This document shows, in pieces, positions 7,756 to 16,299 of a stretch of DNA of 64,000 nt. Below the pieces are notes generated by a model, which ran no database searches, was not told the origin of the DNA, and was given only the letters and a program-made list of their open reading frames with translations. Position numbers and translations under genes: made by a program. Every line of letters begins with the position of its first letter. Position 1 is the stretch's first letter. Origin of the DNA: Scatacola_A faecigallinarum (GTDB lineage Bacteria > Pseudomonadota > Alphaproteobacteria > RF32 > CAG-239); assembly GCA_018713605.1 (NCBI GenBank), contig DVOM01000011.1, forward strand, positions 1 through 64,000, given 5' to 3'.

Positions 7756-8124
7756 ATGATACAGATGCAAACCAACCTGGATGTCGCAGATAATTCAGGC
7801 GCACGTCAGGTGCAGTGCATTAAGGTTCTTGGCGGGTCCAAGAGAATGCATGCTTCTGTGGGTGATGTAATTGTCGTTTCCATCAAAGACGCCATGCCGA
7901 AAGGCCGCGTTAAGAAGGGCGATGTTCATAAAGCTGTAATTGTTCGCACAGCCAGCGATATCAGACGCAAAGACGGATCTGTCATCCGCTTTGACTCTAA
8001 CGCTGCAGTTCTGATCAACAAGGACGGCGAGCCGATCGGTACCCGTATCTTCGGTCCCGTTACCAGAGAACTGCGTGCGAAGAAGTTTATGAAAATTATT
8101 TCATTAGCACCGGAGGTATTGTAA
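7756..8124 (+). CDS. rplN: 50S ribosomal protein L14
   Basis: L14 sits at the subunit interface and contacts 16S rRNA. The 122-aa length is exactly standard. Diagnostic segments are MIQMQTNLDVADNSGAR, VLGGSKRMHASVGDVIVVSI and GTRIFGPVTRELR. GAAGGAAG precedes the ATG. The last base of its stop is the first base of rplX. Confidence 0.98.
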   Translation: MIQMQTNLDVADNSGARQVQCIKVLGGSKRMHASVGDVIVVSIKDAMPKGRVKKGDVHKAVIVRTASDIRRKDGSVIRFDSNAAVLINKDGEPIGTRIFGPVTRELRAKKFMKIISLAPEVL

Positions 8125-8441
8125 TGAGCCTTAAACTTAAAATCAAAAAAGGTGACAAGGTTGTTGTTCTGTCCGGAGAGGACAAAGGCAAAACCGGTGA
8201 AGTCGTAAAGGCCATGCCGAAAGAGGGTAAAGTGGTTGTTCAGGGTATCAATCTGGTTAAAAGACATACCAAACCCAGCCAGACCACCCCGGGCGGCATC
8301 GTTACCAAAGAAGCTCCGATCCATGTTTCCAATGTCGCCATTGTTGCCAGTGACGGCAAGGCCACCAAAATCGGCTATCAGGAAAAGGACGGAAGAAAAG
8401 TCCGCATCGCTCGCCGGTCCGGTGAAGTAATCGATAAGTAA
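8124..8441 (+). CDS. rplX: 50S ribosomal protein L24
   Basis: L24 starts large-subunit assembly by binding the 5' part of 23S rRNA. The KOW motif is clear at the N-terminus: KIKKGDKVVVLSGEDKGKTG. GINLVKRHTKPSQ follows. Length 105 aa, normal. The ATG overlaps the rplN stop by one base and has GGAGG upstream. Confidence 0.98.
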   Translation: MSLKLKIKKGDKVVVLSGEDKGKTGEVVKAMPKEGKVVVQGINLVKRHTKPSQTTPGGIVTKEAPIHVSNVAIVASDGKATKIGYQEKDGRKVRIARRSGEVIDK

Positions 8442-8453
8442 AGGGAAAATCTT

Positions 8454-8993
8454 ATGACAAATTTTGAAAAGCTTTATAACGAAGTCATAAAGAAATCTCT
8501 GGTGGAAAAATTCGGTTACAAGAACCCCCACGAGATTCCGAAGCTGACTAAGATTGTTCTGAACATGGGCGTTTCCGACGCTGTTACAGACAAAAAGAAA
8601 CTGAATAACGCCGTAGACGAAATGGCGCTGATTGCCGGCCAGAAACCGCTGGTTACCAAAGCCCGTAAATCTATCGCCACTTTCAAGCTGAGAGAAGGCA
8701 TGCCGATCGGCTGCAAGGTTACTCTGCGTTCGGACAGAATGTACGAGTTCCTGGAGCGTCTGGTCAATATGGCTCTGCCGCGCATCCGCGACTTTCACGG
8801 CATTACCGGCAAGAACTTTGACGGCAAAGGCAACTTCGCTTTTGGCATTAAAGAACAGATTATCTTCCCGGAAATCAACTATGAAAAGGTTGAGAACGTC
8901 CGCGGTATGGATATCGTAATCTGCACAACGGCAAAATCCGACGACGAAGCCAAAGTTCTTCTCGACGGCTTTAACCTGCCTTACAAGAAATAA
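8454..8993 (+). CDS. rplE: 50S ribosomal protein L5
   Basis: L5 joins the 5S rRNA complex in the central protuberance. At 179 aa it has the standard length and the motifs PKLTKIVLNMGVSDA, GQKPLVTKARKSIATFKLR, LPRIRDFHGI and FGIKEQIIFPEI. AAAGGGAA precedes the ATG. It lies between rplX and rpsN as expected. Confidence 0.98.
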   Translation: MTNFEKLYNEVIKKSLVEKFGYKNPHEIPKLTKIVLNMGVSDAVTDKKKLNNAVDEMALIAGQKPLVTKARKSIATFKLREGMPIGCKVTLRSDRMYEFLERLVNMALPRIRDFHGITGKNFDGKGNFAFGIKEQIIFPEINYEKVENVRGMDIVICTTAKSDDEAKVLLDGFNLPYKK

Positions 8994-9007
8994 GCGGAGA
9001 TTTTACT

Positions 9008-9313
9008 ATGGCAAAAACAAGTTCAGTATTCAGAAACTTGAAAAGAGTTAAAATGGCGCAGAAGTTCAACAACCGCCGTTCGAAACTCAAAGAGATTGTA
9101 ATGGATAAAAATGCGTCTCCCGAAGAGCGTTTCCAGGCAACTCTTAAATTGGCGGAATTACCCCGTAACTCGGCTAAAAACCGGATTAGAAACCGTTGCA
9201 AAGTTACCGGTCGTTCGCGCAGTTATTACAGGAAATTCGGTCTGAGCCGCGTCGAATTGAGAGATTTGGCCAGCTTCGGCGAGATTCCTGGTTTGGTAAA
9301 ATCAAGCTGGTAG
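9008..9313 (+). CDS. rpsN: 30S ribosomal protein S14, zinc-free long form
   Basis: S14 is part of the 30S head. At 101 aa this is the long C-minus form: it lacks the CxxC pairs of the short zinc-binding S14, so it needs no zinc. Conserved segments are LPRNSAKNRIRNRCKVTGR and YYRKFGLSRVELRDLA. GCGGAGA precedes the ATG. The C-minus form is usual in alphaproteobacteria. Confidence 0.97.
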   Translation: MAKTSSVFRNLKRVKMAQKFNNRRSKLKEIVMDKNASPEERFQATLKLAELPRNSAKNRIRNRCKVTGRSRSYYRKFGLSRVELRDLASFGEIPGLVKSSW

Positions 9314-9326
9314 GGAGATTAAGATC

Positions 9327-9725
9327 ATGTCTATGACCGATCCTTTGGGCGATATGCTCACACGCATTAGAAACGCACAAAGAGCGAAGAAGAACGAGGT
9401 CGTATCACCTGCTTCTCGCTTGCGTGAAAATGTATTGGAAGTTCTGAAAAAAGAAGGTTACATCAACGGCTATGAGCGCGTTAATGTCAAGCCGGGAATC
9501 GACGAACTCCGCATTCAGTTGAAGTATCATGAAGGTACTTCCGTTATAACCGAAATTTACCGCGTCTCGACGCCGGGCCGCCGCGTTTACTCAAGCGTAC
9601 GCGACCTGCCGAGAGTTTACAACGGTCTGGGTATTTCCATCATTTCGACGCCGGCCGGCGTCATGAGTGACCATGAAGCCCGCAAGGCCAATGTCGGCGG
9701 TGAAATTCTGTGCCAGGTATTTTAA
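9327..9725 (+). CDS. rpsH: 30S ribosomal protein S8
   Basis: S8 binds the central 16S rRNA domain early in assembly and, in enteric bacteria, represses the spc operon. The 132-aa product starts MSMTDPLGDMLTRIRNAQ and ends with GLGISIISTPAGVMSDHEAR and GEILCQVF, all family standard. GGGAG is upstream of the ATG. Confidence 0.98.
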   Translation: MSMTDPLGDMLTRIRNAQRAKKNEVVSPASRLRENVLEVLKKEGYINGYERVNVKPGIDELRIQLKYHEGTSVITEIYRVSTPGRRVYSSVRDLPRVYNGLGISIISTPAGVMSDHEARKANVGGEILCQVF

Positions 9726-9737
9726 GGGAGCAAACAG

Positions 9738-10277
9738 ATGTCTAGAATTGGTAAATATCCTGTTATTATCCCTAATGGCGTTACCGTTACGGTCGAAAAC
9801 AACGTTGTTACGGCCAAAGGTAAATTAGGTGAACTCAGCTTTGCTTTTGACGACAGTCATGTTGCAACCAAGCTGGAAGACAACAAAGTTGTTGTTACCC
9901 CGTTGAGCGATTCCAAGGAAGCCCGCACACTGTGGGGTACGACCAGAGCTCAGATTAACTCCCTGGTCAAGGGCGTTAGCGAAGGCTTTAAGAAAGAACT
10001 GGAACTGGTCGGCGTCGGCTATAAAGCCCGCGTTGAGGGCAGCCACAAGCTGGTATTGTCGCTGGGCTTCTCTCATGATGTTATTTTCGAAGCCCCGAAA
10101 ACCATCAATCTTGCCTGCGCTACTCCGACTCAGATTTCCGTTTCCGGTGCCGATAAACAACTCGTTGGTCAGATTGCCGCGGAAATTCGCAAGTATAGAA
10201 AACCTGAACCTTATAAAGGCAAAGGCGTTAAATATACCGGTGAATATGTCCGCCGCAAAGAAGGTAAGAAGAAATAA
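9738..10277 (+). CDS. rplF: 50S ribosomal protein L6
   Basis: L6 lies near the factor-binding site of the large subunit. The 179-aa product has the two duplicated L6 domains and the diagnostic SRIGKYPVIIPNGV, ELVGVGYKARV and YKGKGVKYTGEYVRRKEGKK. AGGGAG precedes the ATG. Confidence 0.98.
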   Translation: MSRIGKYPVIIPNGVTVTVENNVVTAKGKLGELSFAFDDSHVATKLEDNKVVVTPLSDSKEARTLWGTTRAQINSLVKGVSEGFKKELELVGVGYKARVEGSHKLVLSLGFSHDVIFEAPKTINLACATPTQISVSGADKQLVGQIAAEIRKYRKPEPYKGKGVKYTGEYVRRKEGKKK

Positions 10278-10288
10278 GGATTAATTAA

Positions 10289-10651
10289 ATGAGTACGCCA
10301 AGAGAATTGTTTGAAAAAAGAAAAGCTCGCGTAAGAACAGCTTTGAAAAACGCTGCCAACGGCAAGATGAGACTTTCCGTCTTCCGCAGCGGTAAGCATA
10401 TTTACGCGCAGATTATTGACGATGCTAAAGGTTCCACTGTTGTTTCTGCCTCTACTTTGGATAAAGAAGTCAGAGATCAGATTAAGAAATCTTCTACCGT
10501 TGAAGCGGCCAGCTTTATCGGTAAGGTGGTGGCAGAGAGAGCCGTCAAATCCGGTGTTAGTGAAGTTATCTTCGACAGAGGTGGCTACATTTATCACGGT
10601 CGTGTTAAAGCTTTGGCTGACGCTGCACGCGCTGCCGGCCTGAAATTTTAG
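10289..10651 (+). CDS. rplR: 50S ribosomal protein L18
   Basis: L18 binds 5S rRNA with L5 and carries it into the large subunit. The 120-aa product has the arginine-rich RKARVRTALKNAANGKMRLS, the VFRSGKHIYAQIIDD strand, and the C-terminal DRGGYIYHGRVKALADAARA. Standard length and order; AAGGA lies upstream. Confidence 0.98.
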   Translation: MSTPRELFEKRKARVRTALKNAANGKMRLSVFRSGKHIYAQIIDDAKGSTVVSASTLDKEVRDQIKKSSTVEAASFIGKVVAERAVKSGVSEVIFDRGGYIYHGRVKALADAARAAGLKF

Positions 10652-10659
10652 GAGATAAG

Positions 10660-11226
10660 ATGATGGTACAAGCAGATCGTCGCAACAGCAACAAAGCTGA
10701 AAAGAAAGATGAATTGGTTGAGAAGCTGGTTCATATTAACCGCGTAGCCAAGACCGTTAAAGGCGGCCGCAACATGTCTTTCGCCGCCGTCGTTGTCGTC
10801 GGTGACCAGAAAGGCCGCGTCGGCTACGGTTCCGGCAAGGCGACCGAAGTTCCGGACGCTATTGTCAAAGCTACCAATGAGGCCAAAAAGAACATGGTTC
10901 GCATTCCGCTTCGCGAGGGCAGAACGCTTCATCACGACGTTTCCGGCCGTTTTGGCGCCGGCAAGGTTGTTTTGAGAACCGCTCCCGCCGGTACCGGCGT
11001 TATCGCCGGCGGCCCGATGCGCGCCATCTTTGAAGTACTGGGCGTTCAGGACGTCGTTGCCAAATCGCTGGGTTCAAATAACCCTTATAACATGATTAAG
11101 GCTACATTCAACGCCCTGACGGCGATTAATTCACCCCGCATGGTTGCCGCCAAACGCGGCAAGAAAGTCGGGGACATTGTCAGCCGCCGCGAAAATACTT
11201 CAAAACTGGAAAAAGAGGAGGCTTAA
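10660..11226 (+). CDS. rpsE: 30S ribosomal protein S5
   Basis: S5 takes part in decoding fidelity and mRNA unwinding at the entry site. The 188-aa product has the double-stranded RNA-binding-like domain with VHINRVAKTVKGGRNMSFAA, VGYGSGKATEVPDAI and the C-terminal GSNNPYNMIKATFNAL. Two ATGs stand together at 10660 and 10663; GGAG at 10651-10654 fits either. Confidence 0.98.
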   Translation: MMVQADRRNSNKAEKKDELVEKLVHINRVAKTVKGGRNMSFAAVVVVGDQKGRVGYGSGKATEVPDAIVKATNEAKKNMVRIPLREGRTLHHDVSGRFGAGKVVLRTAPAGTGVIAGGPMRAIFEVLGVQDVVAKSLGSNNPYNMIKATFNALTAINSPRMVAAKRGKKVGDIVSRRENTSKLEKEEA

Positions 11227-11229
11227 TCC

Positions 11230-11412
11230 ATGGCTGCAAAAACAATTAAAGTTACGCAGATCGGAAGTCCGATCGGACGTCCCGAAAAGCAGAGAGCCAC
11301 GTTGATCGGCCTGGGCCTGAACAAGATGGGCAAGACCGTCGAACTTCAGGATACGCCTGCTATCCGCGGAATGATCAGAAAAATTCCTCACTTGGTCAAG
11401 GTTGAGGAGTAG
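11230..11412 (+). CDS. rpmD: 50S ribosomal protein L30
   Basis: A small (60 aa) large-subunit protein with the family pattern KVTQIGSPIGRPEKQRATLI and LGLNKMGKTVELQDTPAIRG, the latter ending just before the last helix. GAGGAGGC overlaps the end of rpsE just upstream. It is followed by a 98-base gap before rplO, longer than any other within this operon except none. Confidence 0.96.
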   Translation: MAAKTIKVTQIGSPIGRPEKQRATLIGLGLNKMGKTVELQDTPAIRGMIRKIPHLVKVEE

Positions 11413-11510
11413 GGAGATTGCCGGGGGTTGGTCGGGGCGGCCGATTTTAAAGCGGTCTGCATGACGAAACCCCTGTCAACTCATTGACGAGTTAATTAAG
11501 GTGAAGAAAA
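11413..11510 (+). promoter_or_regulatory. Structured gap between rpmD and rplO
   Basis: A GC-rich block holds GGGGTT (11424-11429), which can pair with AACCCC (11468-11473); an inner GGCCG/CGGTC pair is possible. A second small stem, AACTC (11478-11482) with GAGTT (11489-11493), stands right before the rplO start. There is no T-run, so this is not an intrinsic terminator. It may be a processing or translational control element (inference). Confidence 0.3.
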
Positions 11511-11969
11511 ATGAAACTTAATGAATTAAGAGACAACGAAGGAGCTACCAAAAACCGTATCCGTGTCGGACGCGGCATCGGCAGCGGCAAGGGTAAAACC
11601 TGCGGCCGCGGTCAGAAAGGTCAGAAGTCCCGTTCGGGTGTTGCCGTCAACGGTTTTGAAGGCGGTCAGATGCCGATTTACCGCAGACTGCCGAAACGCG
11701 GTTTCAAGAATCCTTTTGCCAAGGAATTTGCGGTGGTTAATCTGGATACCATTCAGAAAGCGGTTGATGCCGGCAAGCTTAATGCTGCCGCGATTGACAT
11801 TGCCGCTCTGATGAATGCCGGTGTTATCTCCAAGGAGCTGGACGGCGTTCGTCTGCTGGCTCGCGGTGCGATTACCTCCAGTGTTACCATTTCGGTAAAC
11901 TCCGCTTCCAAGGCCGCTGTAGCTGCGGTTGAGAAAGCCGGCGGCAAGGTTAACCTTATCGAAGCATAA
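11511..11969 (+). CDS. rplO: 50S ribosomal protein L15
   Basis: L15 is a late-assembly 23S rRNA-binding protein. The 152-aa product has the glycine-rich N-terminus GRGIGSGKGKTCGRGQKGQK and the motifs GFEGGQMPIYRRLPKRGF. AAGGTG precedes the ATG. Unlike in enteric bacteria, a strong terminator (11987-12019) separates it from secY. Confidence 0.98.
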   Translation: MKLNELRDNEGATKNRIRVGRGIGSGKGKTCGRGQKGQKSRSGVAVNGFEGGQMPIYRRLPKRGFKNPFAKEFAVVNLDTIQKAVDAGKLNAAAIDIAALMNAGVISKELDGVRLLARGAITSSVTISVNSASKAAVAAVEKAGGKVNLIEA

Positions 11970-11986
11970 GCGTTATTTTGAGCCAT

Positions 11987-12019
11987 AAAAGCGCATTCTG
12001 TCGAGAATGCGCTTTTTTT
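11987..12019 (+). terminator. Rho-independent terminator after rplO
   Basis: AAAAGCGCATTCT (11987-11999) pairs with AGAATGCGCTTTT (12004-12016) around a GTCG loop, with T's to 12019. It ends the long S10-spc transcript and explains why secY has its own promoter. Confidence 0.93.
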
Positions 12020-12120
12020 GTTGCAACAATTTTATCGGCAGGACTTTTGTCCCGCCCGGGGGCGATGTTGAAACCAACCGGAAACAGTGATTATTTATGC
12101 GGTGTAAATGGATAAATTAG

Positions 12121-12148
12121 TTGAATTAAAATTTTTTTAGTGTATTAA
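12121..12148 (+). promoter_or_regulatory. Candidate promoter of secY-adk
   Basis: TTGAAT (12121-12126), 16-bp spacer, TATTAA (12143-12148). A small GGGAC/GTCCC hairpin (12163-12178) lies in the leader. The position after a terminator supports a promoter here. Confidence 0.5.
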
Positions 12149-12215
12149 TAAATTAGCTTAAAGGGACCGGTTTGTCCCTCGTTGTTTGTTTTAAATAAAT
12201 AATAAGGATTTAAAA

Positions 12216-13568
12216 ATGGTATCATTGGCAGAGAAAATGGCTGCAAACATGGATATGTCCGCTTTCAGCAAGGCTGAAGAACTGAAGAAAAGACTGTGGT
12301 TTACGGTTCTGGCCCTGATCGTCTTTCGTTTGGGAACGTTTATTCCGCTTCCCGGCATCGATCCGCATATTTTGTCGGATATTTTCGCCAGACAGTCGAG
12401 CGGCATTTTGGGAATGTTCAACATGTTTTCAGGCGGCGCGTTGGAGCGTATGACCATTTTTGCCCTGAACATCATGCCGTATATTTCGGCGTCGATTATT
12501 CTGCAGCTCGGACAGTCGGTTATTCCGTCGCTGGCAGCGCTGAAAAAGGACGGAGAGGCAGGCCATCGCAAAATTACGCATTATACCAAGATTTTGACGG
12601 TCTTTATTACGATTATCCAAGGCTACGGCATTGCCGTCGGTTTGGAAGGTATGACCGGCAGCGCCGGTTTGTCGGCCGTGGTTATGCCCGGTTTCATCTT
12701 TAAGTTTACGACGATTGTTTCACTGGTCGGCGGTACGATGTTTATCGTCTGGCTGGGCGAGCAGATTACTTCCCGCGGCGTAGGCAACGGTTCTTCGCTG
12801 ATTATTACCGTTGGTATTATCGCTAATATTCCGAGCGCTTTGGCGCAGACTTTCGAACTGGGACGCGTCGGCTCCATGTCGCTGGGCGTGATTGCCATGC
12901 TGCTGTTTATGGTTCTGGCGTTGATTTACATTATCGTTCTGGTGGAAAGGGCACAGAGGAAAATTACCATCCAGTATCCGAAACGCCAGATGGGCGGCAG
13001 AATGATGTCTTCCGAAAATTCGCATCTGCCTTTGAAAATTAACCCGACCGGCGTTATTCCGCCGATTTTCGCCAGTTCGCTTCTGCTGCTGCCGATTACG
13101 GTTGCCAATCTGTCGGCCGAAAACGGTCCGGAATGGGTACAGACGCTGAGCCAGCTGCTCGGCCACGGACAGCCTTTGTATCTGACGCTGTACGGCGCGT
13201 TGATTATCTTTTTTGCCTTTTTCTATACGGCAGTCGTGTTCAATCCGGAAGAAACCGCGGATAACCTGAAAAAGCACGGCGGTTTTATTGCCGGTATCCG
13301 TCCGGGTAAAAATACGGCAGAGTATCTGGACTATGTGATTACCCGTCTGACGGTGCTTGGCGCGGTCTATCTGACAGCTTTGTGCATTCTGCCGGAAATC
13401 TTGATTTCCAGACTGTCGGTTCCGTTTATTCTGGGCGGCACGACCCTGCTTATCGTGGTTCAGGTTACGATGGATTTCGTCGGACAGCTGCAATCGCACC
13501 TGATTGCCTATCAGTATGAAGGGCTGATTAAAAAGGCCGCTCTGGTTAACAAGGGAAAGAGAAGATAA
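12216..13568 (+). CDS. secY: Protein translocase subunit SecY
   Basis: SecY is the channel of the Sec translocon in the inner membrane. The 450-aa product has ten predicted membrane segments. Family signatures include RLGTFIPLPGIDP, GALERMTIFALNIMPYISAS at the second segment, ITSRGVGNGSSLII, and the cytosolic loop QRKITIQYPKRQMG. ATG 12216 has AAGGA upstream. The N-terminal MVSLAEKMAANMDMSAFSKA resembles alphaproteobacterial SecY. Its stop overlaps the adk ATG by one base. Confidence 0.98.
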   Translation: MVSLAEKMAANMDMSAFSKAEELKKRLWFTVLALIVFRLGTFIPLPGIDPHILSDIFARQSSGILGMFNMFSGGALERMTIFALNIMPYISASIILQLGQSVIPSLAALKKDGEAGHRKITHYTKILTVFITIIQGYGIAVGLEGMTGSAGLSAVVMPGFIFKFTTIVSLVGGTMFIVWLGEQITSRGVGNGSSLIITVGIIANIPSALAQTFELGRVGSMSLGVIAMLLFMVLALIYIIVLVERAQRKITIQYPKRQMGGRMMSSENSHLPLKINPTGVIPPIFASSLLLLPITVANLSAENGPEWVQTLSQLLGHGQPLYLTLYGALIIFFAFFYTAVVFNPEETADNLKKHGGFIAGIRPGKNTAEYLDYVITRLTVLGAVYLTALCILPEILISRLSVPFILGGTTLLIVVQVTMDFVGQLQSHLIAYQYEGLIKKAALVNKGKRR

Positions 13569-14245
13569 TGTCTTTCAGAGAGAGCGGACTGGGTTTGCAT
13601 GTGGTCTTTACCGGAGCTCCGGGCTGCGGTAAAGGCACGCAGGCAAGAATTTTGAAAGAGAAGGTGGCTATTTGTCATTTGTCGACCGGTGAAATGCTTC
13701 GTGCCGAAGCGGCCAAGGGAACGCCACTGGGCTTGGAAATCAAGGCTCTGCTCGACAAGGGCGAGTTTGCGACCGACGAGATGATTATTAACATGGTATC
13801 CAAGCGAATCGATGAGGATGACTGTAAGAACGGTTTTATCCTCGACGGTTTTCCGAGAACGCTGCATCAGGCGGAAGTTCTGGACGAAATGCTGGACCGG
13901 AAAGGGATAAATCTGGATGCGGTTATTGAAATTCAGGTTCCCGACGAGATTATTATGGAACGTATTTTGGGCCGTTATGCCTGCATGAAATGCGGGCAGG
14001 GATATCATGACAAGTTTCAGAAGCCGAAAGTTTACGGCGTCTGTGACGTCTGCGGCGGAACGGATTTTTTCCGCCGGGTCGATGATAACAAGACGACGGT
14101 GCAAAATCGTCTGGTGAACTACAGAGCCCTGACGTATCCGACAATTCCTTACTATGAAAAAAAAGGACTCCTGCGCTGCGTGGACGGAACCGGGACTATT
14201 GAGGCCGTCAGCAATAAAGTCGACAGCATTTTGGGCATTAAATAG
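13568..14245 (+). CDS. adk: Adenylate kinase with zinc-binding lid
   Basis: Adenylate kinase balances ATP, ADP and AMP. The P-loop is GAPGCGKGT near residue 17; the AMP-binding segment LSTGEMLRAE and the hinge DGFPRTLHQAE are intact. The lid carries two CxxC pairs (CMKCGQGYHD and CDVCGG), so it is the zinc-lid form, less usual in Gram-negatives. It overlaps the secY stop and lies between secY and rpsM, the alphaproteobacterial order. The N-terminus has about nine extra residues before the first strand. Length 225 aa. Confidence 0.97.
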   Translation: MSFRESGLGLHVVFTGAPGCGKGTQARILKEKVAICHLSTGEMLRAEAAKGTPLGLEIKALLDKGEFATDEMIINMVSKRIDEDDCKNGFILDGFPRTLHQAEVLDEMLDRKGINLDAVIEIQVPDEIIMERILGRYACMKCGQGYHDKFQKPKVYGVCDVCGGTDFFRRVDDNKTTVQNRLVNYRALTYPTIPYYEKKGLLRCVDGTGTIEAVSNKVDSILGIK

Positions 14246-14268
14246 CCCGAGTCGACAGGTCGGGTTTC
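14246..14268 (+). terminator. Weak terminator-like hairpin after adk
   Basis: CCCGA (14246-14250) pairs with TCGGG (14260-14264), followed only by TTTCT. A second small stem, GGTTT/AAACC, overlaps it. Partial termination before the rpsM promoter is plausible. Confidence 0.35.
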
Positions 14269-14319
14269 TAAAAACCTGAAAAAAATGCAACTTTTTGAAT
14301 TTTTTTAGCAAAAGGGTGG

Positions 14320-14347
14320 TTGACACTGTTAAATTTTAGCCTATAAT
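14320..14347 (+). promoter_or_regulatory. Consensus promoter of rpsM-rpsK-rpoA
   Basis: Perfect TTGACA (14320-14325), 16-bp spacer, perfect TATAAT (14342-14347). The best sigma70-type promoter in the window; it lies 72 bases before the rpsM start and gives the alpha operon strong independent expression. Confidence 0.85.
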
Positions 14348-14418
14348 CCGGCTTAATTTTGAAAAGTGGTGATCAACTTTTTAAATGTAATAATTAATTA
14401 GAAAGATGGAGAGTTAAT

Positions 14419-14787
14419 TTGGCTCGTATAGCTGGTGTAAATATTCCGACAGCCAAAAGAATTGAAGTCGCCCTGACTTATATTTTTGGTATCGGAAAGA
14501 AAACTGCTCAAGACATTTGCGCAAAATCTGGAATCGACTGCAGTCGCCGCGTTCACGAATTGTCCGAGGAAGAAGTCGCGAAAATTCGTGAAGTTATTGA
14601 CAGCAACTACCTTGTCGAAGGTGAGCTGCGTCGCGAAGTCGGCGTCAACATCAAGAGACTTATGGATCTTGGATGTTACAGAGGTTTGAGACATCGTAAA
14701 GGTTTGCCGGTTCGCGGACAGAGCACGAAGACGAATGCCCGTACCCGTAAAGGTAAACGCAAAACCGTTGCGAACAAGAAGAAGTAA
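14419..14787 (+). CDS. rpsM: 30S ribosomal protein S13
   Basis: S13 lies in the 30S head and contacts tRNA and the large subunit. The start codon is TTG 14419, with GATGGAGAG just upstream; it gives the standard N-terminus MARIAGVNIPTAKR. A TTG start on a highly expressed ribosomal gene may damp initiation. The helix-hairpin-helix ALTYIFGIGKKTAQDICAK and the C-terminal GLPVRGQSTKTNARTRKGK are intact. 122 aa. Confidence 0.98.
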   Translation: MARIAGVNIPTAKRIEVALTYIFGIGKKTAQDICAKSGIDCSRRVHELSEEEVAKIREVIDSNYLVEGELRREVGVNIKRLMDLGCYRGLRHRKGLPVRGQSTKTNARTRKGKRKTVANKKK

Positions 14788-14800
14788 GAGGTAGATTCTA

Positions 14801-15190
14801 ATGGCAAAAGCAGTACAACGTGTTAAGAAAAAAGAGAAGAAGAATATCACTGCGGGCGTTGCCCATGTGAATTCTACTTTCAACAATACAAGAGTAACAA
14901 TTACTGACGCTCAGGGTAACACCGTATCCTGGTCGACGGCTGGCGCTCAGGGTTTCAAGGGTTCCCGCAAGTCGACTCCGTATGCCGCACAGGTTGCCGC
15001 CGAAGAAGCCGGCAAAAAGGCTCAGGAAAACGGTATGAAAACTCTGGAAGTTGAAGTTAAAGGCCCCGGTTCTGGTAGAGAATCTGCGATTAGAGCCTTG
15101 CAGGTTATCGGTTTTACCATCACCTCCATTCGTGATGTTACCCCGATTCCTCACAATGGCTGCCGCATGAGAAAAAGACGTCGCGTTTAA
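14801..15190 (+). CDS. rpsK: 30S ribosomal protein S11
   Basis: S11 is part of the platform near the mRNA exit. The 129-aa product has the conserved GVAHVNSTFNNTRVTITD and the C-terminal ITSIRDVTPIPHNGCRMRKR. AAGAGGTAG precedes the ATG. It is separated from rpoA by 90 bases that hold a hairpin. Confidence 0.98.
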   Translation: MAKAVQRVKKKEKKNITAGVAHVNSTFNNTRVTITDAQGNTVSWSTAGAQGFKGSRKSTPYAAQVAAEEAGKKAQENGMKTLEVEVKGPGSGRESAIRALQVIGFTITSIRDVTPIPHNGCRMRKRRRV

Positions 15191-15206
15191 TCTTTTTACA
15201 GATAGT

Positions 15207-15240
15207 GAGGCTGCATGACAGCCTCGCCGTCTTTTGATTT
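15207..15240 (+). promoter_or_regulatory. Hairpin between rpsK and rpoA
   Basis: GAGGCTG (15207-15213) pairs with CAGCCTC (15219-15225), loop of five. The following CTTTTGATTTTTG is only loosely T-rich. It may attenuate transcription or protect mRNA ends, lowering rpoA relative to the ribosomal genes (inference). Confidence 0.35.
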
Positions 15241-15280
15241 TTGTAATATTGCATATGCACTAAAATAAGAGGACATACCA

Positions 15281-16288
15281 GTGATTCAAAAGAATTGGCA
15301 AGAACTTATTAAACCAACTAACTTAGATGTTTCAAGCGAAGGCGGAAATAAGGCTAAGATAGTAGTTGAACCTTTGGAAAGAGGTTTTGGCTTAACTTTG
15401 GGCAACGCTTTGAGAAGAGTTTTGTTATCTTCGCTGCAGGGTGGTGCCGTAACGGCTATCAAGATTAACGGCGTCCTGCATGAATTTTCTGTAGTTCCGG
15501 GTGTCAGAGAAGACGTTACCGATATTGTTCTCAACATTAAAGGTCTGGCTGTCGCCGTTCACGGCGAAGGCCCGAAAACCATGACCCTGAAGGCTGAAGG
15601 TCCCTGTGAAGTTACCGCGGCCATGATTGAAACCGGTCATGACGTAGAAATCAAAAATCCGGAACTGGTTATCTGCAATCTGGATGCCGGTGCCAAAATT
15701 TCGATGGAACTGACGGTTAATACCGGCAAAGGCTATGTTCCTGCTTATCAGAACAAAGCTGCCGACGCGCCGATCGGTGTTATTGCCGTTGACGCGATTT
15801 ATTCGCCGGTCAAAAAAGTGTCCTACAAGGTTGAAAATACCCGTGTCGGACAGGTTACCGACTATGACAAGCTGACGCTGGTTGTCGAAACCAACGGCGT
15901 CGTTTCGCCGGAAGACGCAGTTGCCCTGGCTGCCCGTATTTTGCAGGATCAGCTTAAACCGTTCATTAACTTTGACGAACCGGAGGTCGAAGTTGAAGCC
16001 GAGCGTGAAGAACTGCCCTTTAACAGAAACCTGTTGAAGAAAGTTGAAGAGCTTGAACTGTCGGTTCGTTCGGCCAACTGTCTGAAGAACGACAATATCG
16101 TTTATATCGGCGATCTGGTTCAGAAAACCGAAGCGGAAATGTTGCGTACGCCGAACTTTGGCCGCAAGTCTTTGAATGAAATCAAAGAGGTTCTGGCAAA
16201 AATGGGTATTCATCTCGGTATGGATACGCCGGGCTGGCCGCCGGAGAATATTGAAGAACTGATTCGCCGCGTTGACGAACATTTCTAA
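15281..16288 (+). CDS. rpoA: DNA-directed RNA polymerase subunit alpha
   Basis: Alpha nucleates RNA polymerase assembly; its C-terminal domain binds UP elements and activators. The start is GTG 15281 with AAGAGGA upstream. The N-terminal domain shows ERGFGLTLGNALRRVLLSSL, the assembly signature. The C-terminal domain has SVRSANCLKNDNIVYIGDLV and GRKSLNEIKEVLAKMGIHLG, with the DNA-contact residues present. 335 aa, standard. Confidence 0.99.
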   Translation: MIQKNWQELIKPTNLDVSSEGGNKAKIVVEPLERGFGLTLGNALRRVLLSSLQGGAVTAIKINGVLHEFSVVPGVREDVTDIVLNIKGLAVAVHGEGPKTMTLKAEGPCEVTAAMIETGHDVEIKNPELVICNLDAGAKISMELTVNTGKGYVPAYQNKAADAPIGVIAVDAIYSPVKKVSYKVENTRVGQVTDYDKLTLVVETNGVVSPEDAVALAARILQDQLKPFINFDEPEVEVEAEREELPFNRNLLKKVEELELSVRSANCLKNDNIVYIGDLVQKTEAEMLRTPNFGRKSLNEIKEVLAKMGIHLGMDTPGWPPENIEELIRRVDEHF

Positions 16289-16299
16289 AAAGTTGAAAA

